Shown here in pieces: positions 32,691 to 42,130 of a DNA stretch of 64,000 nt. The stretch comes from Leptidea sinapis (lineage: Eukaryota > Arthropoda > Insecta > Lepidoptera > Pieridae). Below the pieces are notes generated by a model. That model was not told the origin of the DNA. It worked only from the letters and a program-made list of their open reading frames with translations, and made no database searches. The DNA is taken from contig NC_066280.1 in the NCBI RefSeq assembly GCF_905404315.1, positions 14,021,001 to 14,085,000 on the forward strand. Reading direction: 5' to 3'. The position numbers and the translations under genes are program-made. The stretch's first letter is position 1. Every line of letters starts with the position of its first letter.

Positions 32691-32944
32691 TGTTCAACAC
32701 GAGGTTCCGACACACGACAAACAGCTTCCCGTTGAACAAATAGATAGAAACGCACACGTCGCAAGCCAGAGCGGCCGTGTGTGATCAGGTGTGAGGCACC
32801 TGTGTTCACAATTGTTGACATTGATTGCATGGACCGCCGACGCCGGACAAACTTAAGGTGACTGTCCACTGTAACGAACCATACCTGACCGTCCTAAAAT
32901 TTTAACAAAAAAACAACACACTATTCCAATAAAATAGAAATAAC

Positions 32945-33130
32945 ATGAACTCAAAAGTAACCAATCTAATTAATTAATCTAATTCTAGTTACGATTATTG
33001 TTATTTTTGGAATCGGTGTCCTCGCGCCGCGGCTACGCTCTCGCCCCACTCTTCCTCACGTCGCGCGTGCCACTCAAGCACATCTTACCTATAACTATGT
33101 ATGTAGTTACAAACCTACCTTGGCTGACAC
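32945..33130. repeat. Inverted-repeat element P, copy 2
   Basis: The left arm TCTAATTAATTAATCTAATT, CTAGTTACGATTATTG matches 27640-27690. The centre CACTCAAGCACATCTTACCT, ATAACTATGTATGTAG is the reverse complement of 27715-27765. The far arm is truncated at CACCGATTATTTAATAACG. Confidence 0.7.
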
Positions 33131-33139
33131 CGATTATTT

Positions 33140-33250
33140 AATAACGAATTATTAAAATCGGTTCACCCAGTCGAAAGTTCTGAGGTAACAAACATAAAAA
33201 AAAACATACCGACGAATTGAGAACCTCCTCCTTTTTTGAAGTCGGTAAAA
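33140..33250 (-). repeat. Interspersed repeat H, copy 2
   Basis: ATCGGTTCACCCAGTCGAAA, CATACCGACGAATTGAGAAC and CTCCTCCTTTTTTGAAGTCG. It follows element P directly. At 27228-27900 the H and P modules also occur together. Confidence 0.7.
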
Positions 33251-33639
33251 AATAGTGTTTGGCAAAAGAAAACTGAAAAGGCAGTCTTTGGGGACTACCG
33301 ATAGAAGTGAAAAGAATATACAAAATGTATATACAATTTTAATTTAATGCCCTATCGTACACATTTATTACAATTATTTTACATATAATAGTTTACACTT
33401 CTGAATTATTACAATTGTTTTACATAAATAGGTTTACATTTTACTAAAATCAACTTAACAATGGGGTATATGCATGTAACTTATATTAAGTTGAAATATT
33501 ATTTTTTCTTATCTTGATTATTATTTATTTTATCTTAAATAGTTTTTTTTTATTAAATTTGTGCTGAATAATAAATATCAAATATACAAAAGTGCAATAA
33601 ATACGCGCGAAATATAAAACATCGAAACGCAACGGTTGA

Positions 33640-33830
33640 AGCGCAGTGTGACGTCAGAATCTATCCCAAGAATCTATATTGTACTAATAAATGTATGGCC
33701 GGTATTTTCCTTCGGTTATACTGCGAAAACTACTGAGCCGATCAGAATAATTCTTATACCATTAGATGCAGCGTGTTTCGGAGAGGATTTTAGTATATAA
33801 AATGTTGGTGATTACTCATGGTGAACCTAT
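33640..33830 (+). repeat. Repeat shared (inverted) with 9590-9760
   Basis: TGACGTCAGAATCTATCCCA, AGAATCTATATTGTAC and ACCATTAGATGCAGCGTGTT. Confidence 0.6.
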
Positions 33831-33929
33831 TTTTTTTACCTAGAAATGCCTATGAAATATTTTATAAATCACAAAATGTAATTAAATTTAATAAATTAAT
33901 AATGAATTTGCTTAAACAAGACAAGTGCT

Positions 33930-34130
33930 GATCCGACAATAGCCGAAAACAACTGTTCGCCTTTAAATGTGGCCGGATTATACTTCTTCGCCCAATTGTA
34001 ATTATTATTTCAAACTTATGTCAAATCTCACTGCACGTTTCATACTAATCCAAATTTAAATTTCTACTTGGGCAGTCCCGCCTCTTATAACGTAGTATTT
34101 ACATTCTCTTTGGTATTATTATGTACGAAA
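33930..34130. repeat. Repeat shared with 16900-17085
   Basis: GGCCGGATTATACTTCTTCG, TTATTTCAAACTTATGTCAA, GCACGTTTCATACTAATCC and the GGGCAGTCCCGCCTCTTATA end. Confidence 0.55.
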
Positions 34131-34499
34131 ACAACGGATCGTCAATAACTGTTGTGTGACTCGATTGTCGATGAAGTTCAAGTGAATCTAGTAATCCGTG
34201 TCTTAGTTTACCCGTACCTGACAATTTCATAGCATGCAAATGGTATGGCACGACGTAGTGGGCAGACTCCTTTACTGCAGGAGGAGGAGGATTAAAGAGG
34301 ATTCTTTATTTCACTGTACGTAATGTACGTTCAACCATATTGATGTTACTGTCTGTACAGTCGTGTAAAGTTCGGTTAAACAGGAGTCGAACTTATATAT
34401 ATATTTTGAATTGGCAGCCATTTTGAAATATAACATCATCCTTTTTTTTATTTGTTAAACTGAAATAGGTATTAAATTGTACCCGCTGTAAAAGGTATT

Positions 34500-34925
34500 C
34501 AGAATGAGCCGGAAGACGTCCACTGATGGACAAAGGCCTCCCCCAAAGATCTCCACGACGATTGGTCCTGCGCTGACTTCATCCAACTCATTCCGGCAAT
34601 CTTGACCAGATCGTCAGCCCATCTTGTGGGGGCCTACCAACACTACTTCTTCCGGTACGTGGTCGCCATTCGGGAATTTTACTGCCCCAACGGCCATCTG
34701 CCCTGCTCACTGCCACTTCAGTTTCGCAATAATTTGGGCTATGTCAGTGACTTTAGTTCTCCTACGGATCTCCTCAGTTCTGATTCGATCTCGCAGGAAA
34801 ACTCCGAGCATACTCCGTCCATTGCCGTCTGAGCGACCATGAGCTTTCTCATAAGGCCAATAGCTAGCGACCACGTCTGCGTACCGTAAGTCATCACTGG
34901 CAACACACCTTTTGACCAAAATCGG
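34500..34925 (-). pseudogene. RTE-type LINE C-terminal fragment
   Basis: Minus-strand pieces give SMLGVFLRDRIRTEEIRRRT then KVTDIAQIIAKLKWQ (34707-34850). Downstream, in other frames, are ELDEVSAGPIV-type sequence and the RTE terminal GGAGATCTTTGGGGGAGGCC. It lies C-terminal to the RT catalytic core, and the core itself is missing. Confidence 0.8.
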
Positions 34926-34996
34926 TTACAGTTAATTTTTTACTATCTCGCGAACCTATTGAGATTCACTTACCCTTTCCATTTTGCTGTATGTCC

Positions 34997-35309
34997 GTTT
35001 TTTATGACAATAAGGGACGAGACAAGCAGTACGTTCAGCTGATGGTAATTGAAACGCCCTGCCCATTACAATGCAGTGCCGCTCAGGATTCTTGAAAAAC
35101 CCGAAAATTCTGAGCGGCACTACAATTGCGCTGGTCTCCTTGAGACATAAGATGTTGAGTCTCATTTGCTAAGTAATTTCACTAGCTACGGCGCCCTTTA
35201 GACCGAAATACACTAATGCTTACACATTACTGCGTCACGGCAGAAATAGGAGCCGTTGTGGTACCCATAATCTAGCCGGCATCCTGTGCAAACAAGCCTC
35301 CCACTGGTA
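34997..35309 (-). repeat. Hairpin-rich SINE-like repeat, copy 6
   Basis: Nearly full length, from poly(T) TTTTTTATGACAATAAGGGA to CAAGCCTCCCACTGGTAA. It preserves the 20-bp hairpin and both smaller hairpins. Confidence 0.9.
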
Positions 35310-35605
35310 ACAGTTACAGATGTTCTTCTCTCTTGCTTGGTATCTTTGTCTATACGGCAAACATTTGAACATGCCTATTCAATTTAGTGCAAGAATGTCT
35401 ATTCTGGTGTAGCTGTCTAGGACTGGACTAAGTAAGCCGGATCTCAATTCTCGACACTGAGGGTCCGATTGCAGAAAGATAAATCTTATGATATTTTTCA
35501 CAATATGTTCATGAGTTTCCATCTAATTTAAATTGCGACTGTTTGTCTGCTGCGACGCTATGAACTAAAAACTATTGAACGAATTGTCATATTTACAAAT
35601 AGACT

Positions 35606-35918
35606 AACGGCCGTTCCCAATATACTATCTACAGATAGTGATAAATTACTACCTTCTACTGTCAGTAATTAGCTGTCAATAGTCTAAAGCTGTCCCAATA
35701 TACCCGGTAAGTCATTCTTATCGCCTTATATTGGGACGCGTGAATTGCAATTTCCATACAAACTTCTATCGCTGGTAATCTATGCGTCGTCCCATTGACA
35801 GACAGCGTGTACGGATAAGGTGAGTTACCGTCGATAAGTTTATTGAGATAGAAAAGTCAACGATACTTACAATTTTTATCTCAAGTAAGAGATATACTGA
35901 ATATTGGGAACGCCCGTT
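35606..35918. mobile_element. MITE with AACGGCCGTT-type TIRs
   Basis: The left end AACGGCCGTTCCCAATATAC is inverted at the right as ATATTGGGAACGCCCGTT. It is 313 bp long with no ORF and several internal CAATATA/TATATTGGG repeats. TA lies at both junctions, but as part of the palindromic ends, so the target duplication is unclear. Related to 43859-44068. Confidence 0.75.
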
Positions 35919-36343
35919 AATGATTAATTACAACGGTACACAATTTACTTAAGACACCCCAAAGGAACAACAGAAAAATCATAAAATTTGATTTTTTTCT
36001 GAATTTTTATCTGATACTTCGATTATTTTACGCTTAGATATAGTTCTGATACAACAACACAATTTCCAAATTATTGACTTCTTTATTTTAATTTCTAGCA
36101 ACATTGACAAACTTTTGTTAAAATTCAACAAAGCATAAATACGTACTAATTTCTTTTTTGAAGTTATACTAATTTATAAGATGCGCGCGCGTCACTGTAA
36201 CACAAAAGTAACAGGGTGAAGTTGGTTCATAAAATTTTCTGACGTTTGCGACATTTCTTATTTTTTTTAATTTTTTCGTCCATTATTTTATATTCTTCGT
36301 CCATTCCAGTGAATTAAATAGCTTAAAAATAGCTAATCTTATA

Positions 36344-36484
36344 ATGTACACGTTGCCATATATGCCTGATTTGCCACAGGAAAACAAAATACGATACAAT
36401 TTAAACAATTTGTTAACCCTATTGTCTAATTCTCATTATTTGACATGTAATAATAATATATTATCTAACAAAATACAGATAATA
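36344..36484 (+). pseudogene. LINE S 5' ORF segment, before the RTE insertion
   Basis: The ATG at 36344 opens MYTLPYMPDLPQENKIRYNL and stays open to the target-site repeat at 36468-36484. Reading across the inserted RTE, the same frame resumes at 37748 with DINNIINYKKCKVLTSDRLH. I do not recognise a domain in this leader. It lies upstream of an endonuclease start, so it is the N-terminal region of a LINE polyprotein or its ORF1. The start codon choice is the first ATG after a run of stops and is not proven. Confidence 0.55.
36468..36484 (+). repeat. 17-bp target-site duplication, left
   Basis: ACAAAATACAGATAATA is perfectly repeated at 37731-37747, flanking the RTE insertion. Confidence 0.9.
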
Positions 36485-37730
36485 ATAATAATAATAATAA
36501 TAGCTTTTAATAACAATCTTTACATAGTTTTCGATTTACATTTAGTTTGCAGTAGACATCGGCACAGATTGTTTTGCTTTCGCATAGGCCTCCCCCAGGC
36601 TCTTCCACTGTTCTCGGTCATGACATGATCTGCTCCACGTCACAGCGGCATCTTTTAAATCGTCGCTCCATCTACGACTCGGTCTCCCTCTCTGTCTTTT
36701 TCCTTCTCTAGGATACCATTCTGTTACTATTTTGGCCCATTTTTCTTGTTTGCCTCGTATTAGGTGTACTGCCCATTGCCATTTGAGTTTACTAATAGTT
36801 TGTGATACGTCTGCAATGTTTGTCCTTTTTCTTATTTCTTTTAAGTTTATTCTATCCCTTTTCTTAATTCTTAGTATACTTCTTTCTATGTTATGTTGAC
36901 ATGTTTTTAGTTTGTTGAGATTATCGTTGGTTAGTGCCCATGTTTGACATCCATACGTCATGGCTGGGAGTATGCAGGTGTTGTAAACAATACTTTTGAG
37001 TTTTAGTGGCATTGACGGGTTTTTCATAATCTCCTTTAGGGACCAGTAACGTTTCCATGCTATATTTATTCTGTTATGTATTTCCTTTGAGGTAGTATTC
37101 GTAGGGGAGATTATCTGGCCGAGGTAAGTATATTCGTCGACGTAGTCTATTGTTACGCTGTTTACTTCAATCGGTGATCTTAAACTATTCGTCATCAGCT
37201 TGGTCTTCCTTGTATTCATCTGCAGGCCCACCTTTTCGCTTTCTGATTCTAGTTCTTTGAGCATGACCTGCAGTTTACTTGGCTTGTCTGTAATTATTAT
37301 CAGATCATCGGCAAATCGGAGGTGGTTCAGCATCATCCCGTTTATTCGTATCCCATATTTTGTCCAATTTAATTTGCGAAATATATGTTCTAATGTAGCC
37401 GAAAATAGTTTGGGGGAAAGAGGATCTCCTTGTCTTACACCTTTTTTAATTTGGAATTGATCTCCCGCCCTTTCGGTTTTTATTTTCGCTGTCATGTTTT
37501 TATAGACATTTGCAATAATTCTTATGTATTTCTTTGGTACTCCTTGGTCAGCTAATGCTTTCCATATCGGTCCATGTTTGAGAGAGTCAAATGCTTTGTT
37601 ATAGTCAACGAACGCTAGATAATAGGGTAGACCACATTCTTTGTATTTTTCTGTGACCTGTTTTATTGTATGTATGTGATCTATAGTAGAAAACCCGCTT
37701 CTAAAACCAGCTTGTTCCTTCGGTTGGTTT
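36485..37730 (-). mobile_element. 5'-truncated RTE LINE insertion
   Basis: 1246 bp bounded by perfect 17-bp direct repeats. The 3' tail is an ATT/TTA microsatellite at 36485-36503 on the minus strand, as in RTE elements. The 5' end is truncated within the RT fingers region. The intact duplication and open frame suggest a fairly young insertion. Confidence 0.9.
36542..37729 (-). CDS. RTE reverse transcriptase, partial but open
   Basis: It copies element RNA into DNA at a nicked target. The frame is open for about 395 codons from the truncation point to a TAA at 36542. Visible in order: EQAGFRSGFSTIDHIHTIKQ (fingers), LAFVDYNKAFDSLKH with the first catalytic aspartate, KKGVRQGDPLSPKLF (motif B), LRFADDLIII with the catalytic DD, GLQMNTRKTKLM, YTYLGQIISP, ILPAMTYGCQTWAL (thumb), and the C-terminal RTNIADVSQTISKLKWQWA and GRPSRRWSDD blocks. 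The endonuclease and N-terminal half are absent, so this copy cannot move alone. No disabling mutation is visible in the RT itself. Confidence 0.92.
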   Translation of the reverse strand, partial: NQPKEQAGFRSGFSTIDHIHTIKQVTEKYKECGLPYYLAFVDYNKAFDSLKHGPIWKALADQGVPKKYIRIIANVYKNMTAKIKTERAGDQFQIKKGVRQGDPLSPKLFSATLEHIFRKLNWTKYGIRINGMMLNHLRFADDLIIITDKPSKLQVMLKELESESEKVGLQMNTRKTKLMTNSLRSPIEVNSVTIDYVDEYTYLGQIISPTNTTSKEIHNRINIAWKRYWSLKEIMKNPSMPLKLKSIVYNTCILPAMTYGCQTWALTNDNLNKLKTCQHNIERSILRIKKRDRINLKEIRKRTNIADVSQTISKLKWQWAVHLIRGKQEKWAKIVTEWYPREGKRQRGRPSRRWSDDLKDAAVTWSRSCHDREQWKSLGEAYAKAKQSVPMSTAN

Positions 37731-37747
37731 ACAAAATACAGATAATA
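37731..37747 (+). repeat. 17-bp target-site duplication, right
   Basis: This is the partner of 36468-36484. LINE S coding sequence resumes immediately after it. Confidence 0.9.
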
Positions 37748-38480
37748 GACATTAATAACATAATTAATTATAAAAAATGTAAGGTTTTGACATCTGATAG
37801 GTTACACCTATCTAATTTCTATAAAAGACAGATAGCAAAATCGCTATCATATTAGTTATACTATAACACAGCCAACTATTTGGCAACCCCTGCTTCTTTT
37901 CAGCAGTTTAGTTGTAAGTCGATAAGCACTGCTTCTATTGAGCAGTGTGATAACTTTGTGGACTCCGCTTTTATTGAGCCGAGTAATAATTTAATAACCA
38001 CTGCTTCTATTGAGCAGAGTATTAATTTAATAACCACTGCTTCTATTGAGCAGAGTAATAATTTAATAACCACTGCTTCTATTGAGCAGAGTATTAATTT
38101 AATAACCACTGCTTCTATTGAGCAGAGTATTAATTTAATAACCACTGCTTCTATTGAGCAGAGTAATAATTTAATAACCACTGCTTCTATTGAGCAGTGT
38201 ACTAATTTAAGCAAAGATTTGGAATATTTTCCAAAAAATTAAACAATAAGACAATAGGGGACTCCTCTAGCAGTGTAAAAACACAATGTAATATAACAAG
38301 TACTAGAATAAGTAATAATTGTAAAATTGCAAACCTGATGCACCAAAACATGCAAGGATTATTAGGTAAAGAACTTGAACTGGAGTTATTTATAAATCAT
38401 AAAGATATACATATTTTATGTTTAACAGAGCACTGGCTCAGAAAATATGAGCTCATCTTTAACTTCAGTGGTCATCAGAT
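37748..38480 (+). pseudogene. LINE S ORF: 12-residue repeats and endonuclease start
   Basis: The frame resumes as DINNIINYKKCKVLTSDRLH, LSNFYKRQIAKS, meets one TAG (37853-37855), then continues in frame into eight 12-residue repeats (TASIEQ core, 37923-38212). After a one-base slip in an A-run near 38235, the other frame reads SSSVKTQCNITSTRISNN and LMHQNMQGLLGKELELELFI, DIHILCLTEHWLR. That is the beginning of an APE-type LINE endonuclease (N-QGL...E-LF...DI-CLTE-W), with its asparagine and the glutamate of the LTE motif. The match stops abruptly at HQ (about 38480), and the element's 3' end follows at once. Confidence 0.7.
37923..38212 (+). repeat. 36-bp minisatellite in LINE ORF, about 8 units
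   Basis: Six near-identical 36-bp units (ACTGCTTCTATTGAGCAGAG then TAT/TAA-TAATTTAATAACC) are preceded by two diverged units. Each encodes 12 residues of the pattern TASIEQS-I/N-N-L-I-T. Units alternate between AGTATTAAT and AGTAATAAT variants. The antisense frame is open too, but only because the repeat lacks stops there. Confidence 0.95.
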
Positions 38481-38683
38481 TGGGAATGGAGCGACCGCCC
38501 TCAGGCTATTAAATAATAAGTTTAATTGTACAATGTTACTTTGTAAATGTTACTTTAATTGTAAAACATACTTTTGATGAAAAAAAAAGCCCGCTGAGTT
38601 TGTTGGGTGATAGTTTTTTTTTTTTGACTTTCAATAAGTGATTTCACATCCTATTTTGAATAAAAATATTTGAATTTGAATTT
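38481..38683 (+). mobile_element. LINE S/A 3' end joined directly to endonuclease start
   Basis: ATTGGGAATGGAGCGACCGC, CTCAGGCTATTAAATAATAA matches the minus strand of 24060-24120. The tail TTGAATAAAAATATTTGAAT is the LINE A tail. The RT and C-terminal coding region is missing, so the element is internally deleted by several kb relative to a full LINE. Confidence 0.85.
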
Positions 38684-38739
38684 TTAGGACAGGCAAAGGG
38701 GTCAAGCCCAGACAGCCGTATTCTTTATTTAATAATTTA

Positions 38740-38905
38740 TTTTCAAAGCCATCTTTGCAAGATTTTTACAATATTGTTCTTTCTAGAAACGTAGAATAGC
38801 AGGAGGAATAAATCATTTTACGGATTTTTGCTTTGTTACGCCAAAGAAGTATAACTTCTTGCGTGCATACATAAGTACACACACACTTTTTAATTCTATA
38901 GATCC
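38740..38905 (+). repeat. Repeat shared with 10000-10170
   Basis: ACAATATTGTTCTTTCTAGA, GTTACGCCAAAGAAGTATAA, CTTCTTGCGTGCATAC and ACACACACTTTTTAATTC. Confidence 0.6.
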
Positions 38906-39229
38906 TTTTACAGACTAGACTTACAGTATTCCGAGTAAGCTATTAATATTTAAAACCAAAAACTAAGGTACATAATATTTATATTAACAATATTAGTAGA
39001 ATAGAAATAAATGGTCCAGTAAGCGCACTCCACAACGTCTATCAGCGTAGTTATCCCGCCTCAGTGACCCGGGACAGTCGTTAGGAAAAGCTTTATTAAT
39101 AAGGTCAAACATATTTTATTCATTCAATAAATTTCAGATCAAATTAACTTTTAAAGATAACGTACACCTAAATAAGATATTTTTTCAAGTATTTGACTAT
39201 GTGATAACCGAATTTTATAGTAAACAATT

Positions 39230-39885
39230 ACTTTTATCTACATCCATGCTTTAAATCCTCTATTAAAGATTCTGAAACAGTTAGCTTATTGACAACATTA
39301 AATCACCCAATGTTCTAATAACCATAACATCATCCAAACGAGTGTTGTAATGTTTTTTTTTCGATCATTCTTATTGTCACATTCTTATTGCTCGATGGTA
39401 TCTGTATGAATTTTAAAAAAAGAACATTTTCGTTTACTCGCGTTCCACACTACCAGAAGTCGAGCGCCGTAAAAAAAAGTAGGTTAATCGAATCCCCGTC
39501 ATTTTTATTGTTTTGTTTACAAAAAATTAGCGATTCATTTTAAACGCTGCAAAAGAACATCATATTCGAGTGAATTTTAATTATTGCACTATACAAAATT
39601 TAAATTAATACTAAAATAAATAATTGTTTCATTAATACTTAGTTTATTTCTATATAATCAGTAATGAATGATATTAGGTTACAGGTTACTACTAGGACTG
39701 GTCTTTTAATGTTAGCAGTATGCTAACTGTTTCTGTGTTAGAATATTTAAGAGGATTCATACTCTGGGTAGATAAAGTCTTGTATGCAACTGTTGATAAT
39801 TAGGTATTAAAACACTCATGTGATAAATCCACATTCTTGTTTTAATACCCCATATTACACAACAGTTGCATAAATAACTATAAAA
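39230..39885. repeat. Fold-back element, copy 2
   Basis: Same nested inverted repeats as 7310-7680 (AACAGTTAGCTTATTGACAA / AGCAGTATGCTAACTGTTTC, then TTATGCAACTGTTG / CAACAGTTGCATAA). It carries an extra 330 bp of unique sequence between the first pair (about 39355-39690). Confidence 0.7.
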
Positions 39886-40037
39886 CTGATCAACTATAAT
39901 TTACAACAGAAATTGTTACATTTCCAGCGTAAGCTGGGTAACTCGAAAATAAGACACAATTTACTTAATAATCACTTAATTACTTAATATAGAGGGAATT
40001 GTATTCTCAGGGTATCCCGCATCCGCTTCCACATTCA

Positions 40038-40539
40038 CGAGTATTGCTGTCATCTCTGGTCTGGCGAGCCCCAGTATCAGCTCGATTCATTTGACCGCGT
40101 GCAACGCAGATCAGCTTGAATTGTAGGGAACCCAGTGGTCTGTGAACGGCTGGATCACTTGGCGTTACGTAGAGCCGCGTCGCTTCATTATGTGTCTTCT
40201 ACCGCATTTATCACGGGGAGTGTTCCGAAGAGCTGTTTAACCTGATTCCTGCCGCCGACTGCCACCTTCGCACAACACGCCACAAATTAGGATATCATCC
40301 CCACCATCTGAATGTGTGGCGGCCGTTCTTAGTGCGGTTTTCAAGGAGCTTTCTTCCACGTACTACAAAGCTGTGGAATGAGCTTCCTTGTGCGGTGTTT
40401 CCGGGATGATACGACATGGGTACCTTCAACAAAAGCGCGTACTGTGATTCTTCTTGTATTGCAAGAGAATGTAGGCGGTGGTGATCACTTAACACCAGGT
40501 GACCTGTACGCTCCTTTGTCCTCCTTTTCCATAAAAAAA
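40038..40539 (+). pseudogene. LINE B polymerase C-terminal fragment
   Basis: Starts YCCHLWSGEPQYQLDSFDRV, continues QRRSA and a stop, then YHG-CSEELFN and TRHKLGYHPHHL-type blocks with frame changes, and WNELP. It ends GGTGATCACTTAACACCAGG then poly(A). A 30-bp deletion near 40440 removes the GGCCGGCAA segment found in other copies. Confidence 0.85.
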
Positions 40540-41242
40540 TGGTTGCTACTTTGCGGCACTGTGGTTGACGTTGACTAGATGCCAAAAATTAAAGTGTACT
40601 TTTATTTTTAGACTTTCAAAACCACTATTGAAATTTGCATAAAAGAAACACTTCTGTGTTAAGTTGCAAAAAAAACTTATTTATACATTTTAATTAATAA
40701 ATCTCGTTCCTGATTTATTTTAAGCGTCGTATTTGTAAATCATTTATTGACAATGTTTATCAGATTGTATACAACTAAAAATATAATATAATTTAAAAGT
40801 CGTTTTAATCTCTTTTTCTATGTACCTACATAAATAAACCGTTTTGATCAGTGTTAAATCCACAAGGTAATTAATTATCCATAAGGTCTTGTCTAATTTA
40901 CGAATCTACGAACTTTGTCTATTAAAGCCTTTTTAACGAGTGCCGCGTTAGTTTGAAACAGTATTTACGATAGTATGAATTAGTTCGCGAGTGTACTAGC
41001 AATATACAACAATGTTGCGATGGTTCGTACATTTAATGCGCTGTAAAGCGCTAAATCTGAACAAACATGCTGCTAAATACGTAATTAGCAATCTTGGCGT
41101 CATTCTTCACGTGATAACGTAGACAGTGGGACTATCTAAGATAATTTCTGAAACAATTTCGACGATTCCACTGGTAAAGTGGTCTGAATGTCTGATTGTA
41201 AGGTAAAAGTTAATTTGTTTTTTGAACGCTGTTATGATATTG
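40540..41242. other. No gene recognised
   Basis: AT-rich sequence. No ORF or repeat family supported. Confidence 0.4.
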
Positions 41243-41362
41243 ATCGAGCAATTGAAGTGCCGCTCAGAATTTTTGGGTTTTCCAAGAATCCCGAGCGGCA
41301 CTGTATATAATGGACAGCGCGTATCAATAACAATCAGCTGAGCATCCTTTTCATTTCATCAA
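41243..41362 (+). repeat. Hairpin-rich SINE-like repeat, fragment 7
   Basis: It keeps only the long hairpin AGTGCCGCTCAG...CCGAGCGGCACTG and part of the ATCAGCTGAGC-TCC end. Confidence 0.75.
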
Positions 41363-42004
41363 GAGTGGATTATGTATACCGGGACATGGGAATTTGATCT
41401 ATTAGATGTATTTGTATGTTTTTTTTTTTTTTAATTTAATTTTATTTTAATATAACTATAATAATTTATGGTAAATTTTGACAAATGTACTCAAATGTCG
41501 TTACTTGTTACATCTGGTTAGAAATATTATGGAAATCAAAACGGCGAACTTATTTTATAACTTTTTTATCAGCAATGTGCAACCAGCTTAAGAGTTTATA
41601 CTTAAGTGCATTAAACTAATGGCTTTAGTTAATGAGTTTTTAACAAGGAATAATAAACACGGACGCTCTTGTTTTTATGGTTCAAGTTGCGCTATTAGAT
41701 TAGTTTTACCTATCTACTGTCTCGGGCTGAAAGTCCGTGTTCCCGTCTGTCCTTTTGTCTATGAGCAATCCGCTATTGTGAATACAAGTGAATAGACAAT
41801 AATTAGCCATAAAACTATGGCCTCCGTACAAAATTACCGTCTTTATATTTTCTTTGTTCCCGACATACAAAACAAAAGCTATTACTGCCGTAAAGTAGCT
41901 TAAGAAAGAACTCTTAAGGCTATTCCACACAGACACAACTAATACATTTTTCTACTCGATTGCGGCGAAACGCGAAAAAGTTTCGCTGTTGTTTAAAATT
42001 TAAT

Positions 42005-42130
42005 TCAAATACCTTTATTCAAAATTGGATTTTAAAAGCTGTTGCGTCATTATAATGTAATTAGTAATTACTCATTAGGAAGATAGCCTTAGCCCTGAAA
42101 AGAACGGGCGCAGTCACTGAATAGAGCAGC
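42005..42130 (-). mobile_element. LINE 3' tail, minus copy
   Basis: On the minus strand it ends AAATCCAATTTTGAATAAAG then GTATTTGAATTAA, a relative of the LINE A tail. The upstream GCCCGTTCTTTTCAGGGCTA resembles LINE A 3' UTR. Confidence 0.5.

Noticed and set aside
32633..32869. 78-codon minus frame near a CG-rich patch
   Set aside because: It begins in repeat G and has no recognised motif. Basic composition alone is not evidence of a gene.
36344..36628. 94-codon plus frame as a gene
   Set aside because: Its second half is the RTE ATT microsatellite and antisense RTE coding sequence. Only the first part belongs to the interrupted LINE S frame.
37900..38214. 104-codon minus-strand open frame (LCSIEAVVIKL repeats) and a CRISPR-like look
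   Set aside because: It is the antisense of a 36-bp minisatellite that lies in frame in a LINE ORF. The repeats are contiguous, with no unique spacers, and the genome is eukaryotic.
40295..40585. 96-codon minus-strand frame, and similar frames at 59029-59349
   Set aside because: They are antisense shadows of LINE B C-terminal fragments.
41706..41936. 76-codon minus frame
   Set aside because: No recognised motif. The surroundings are plain AT-rich sequence.
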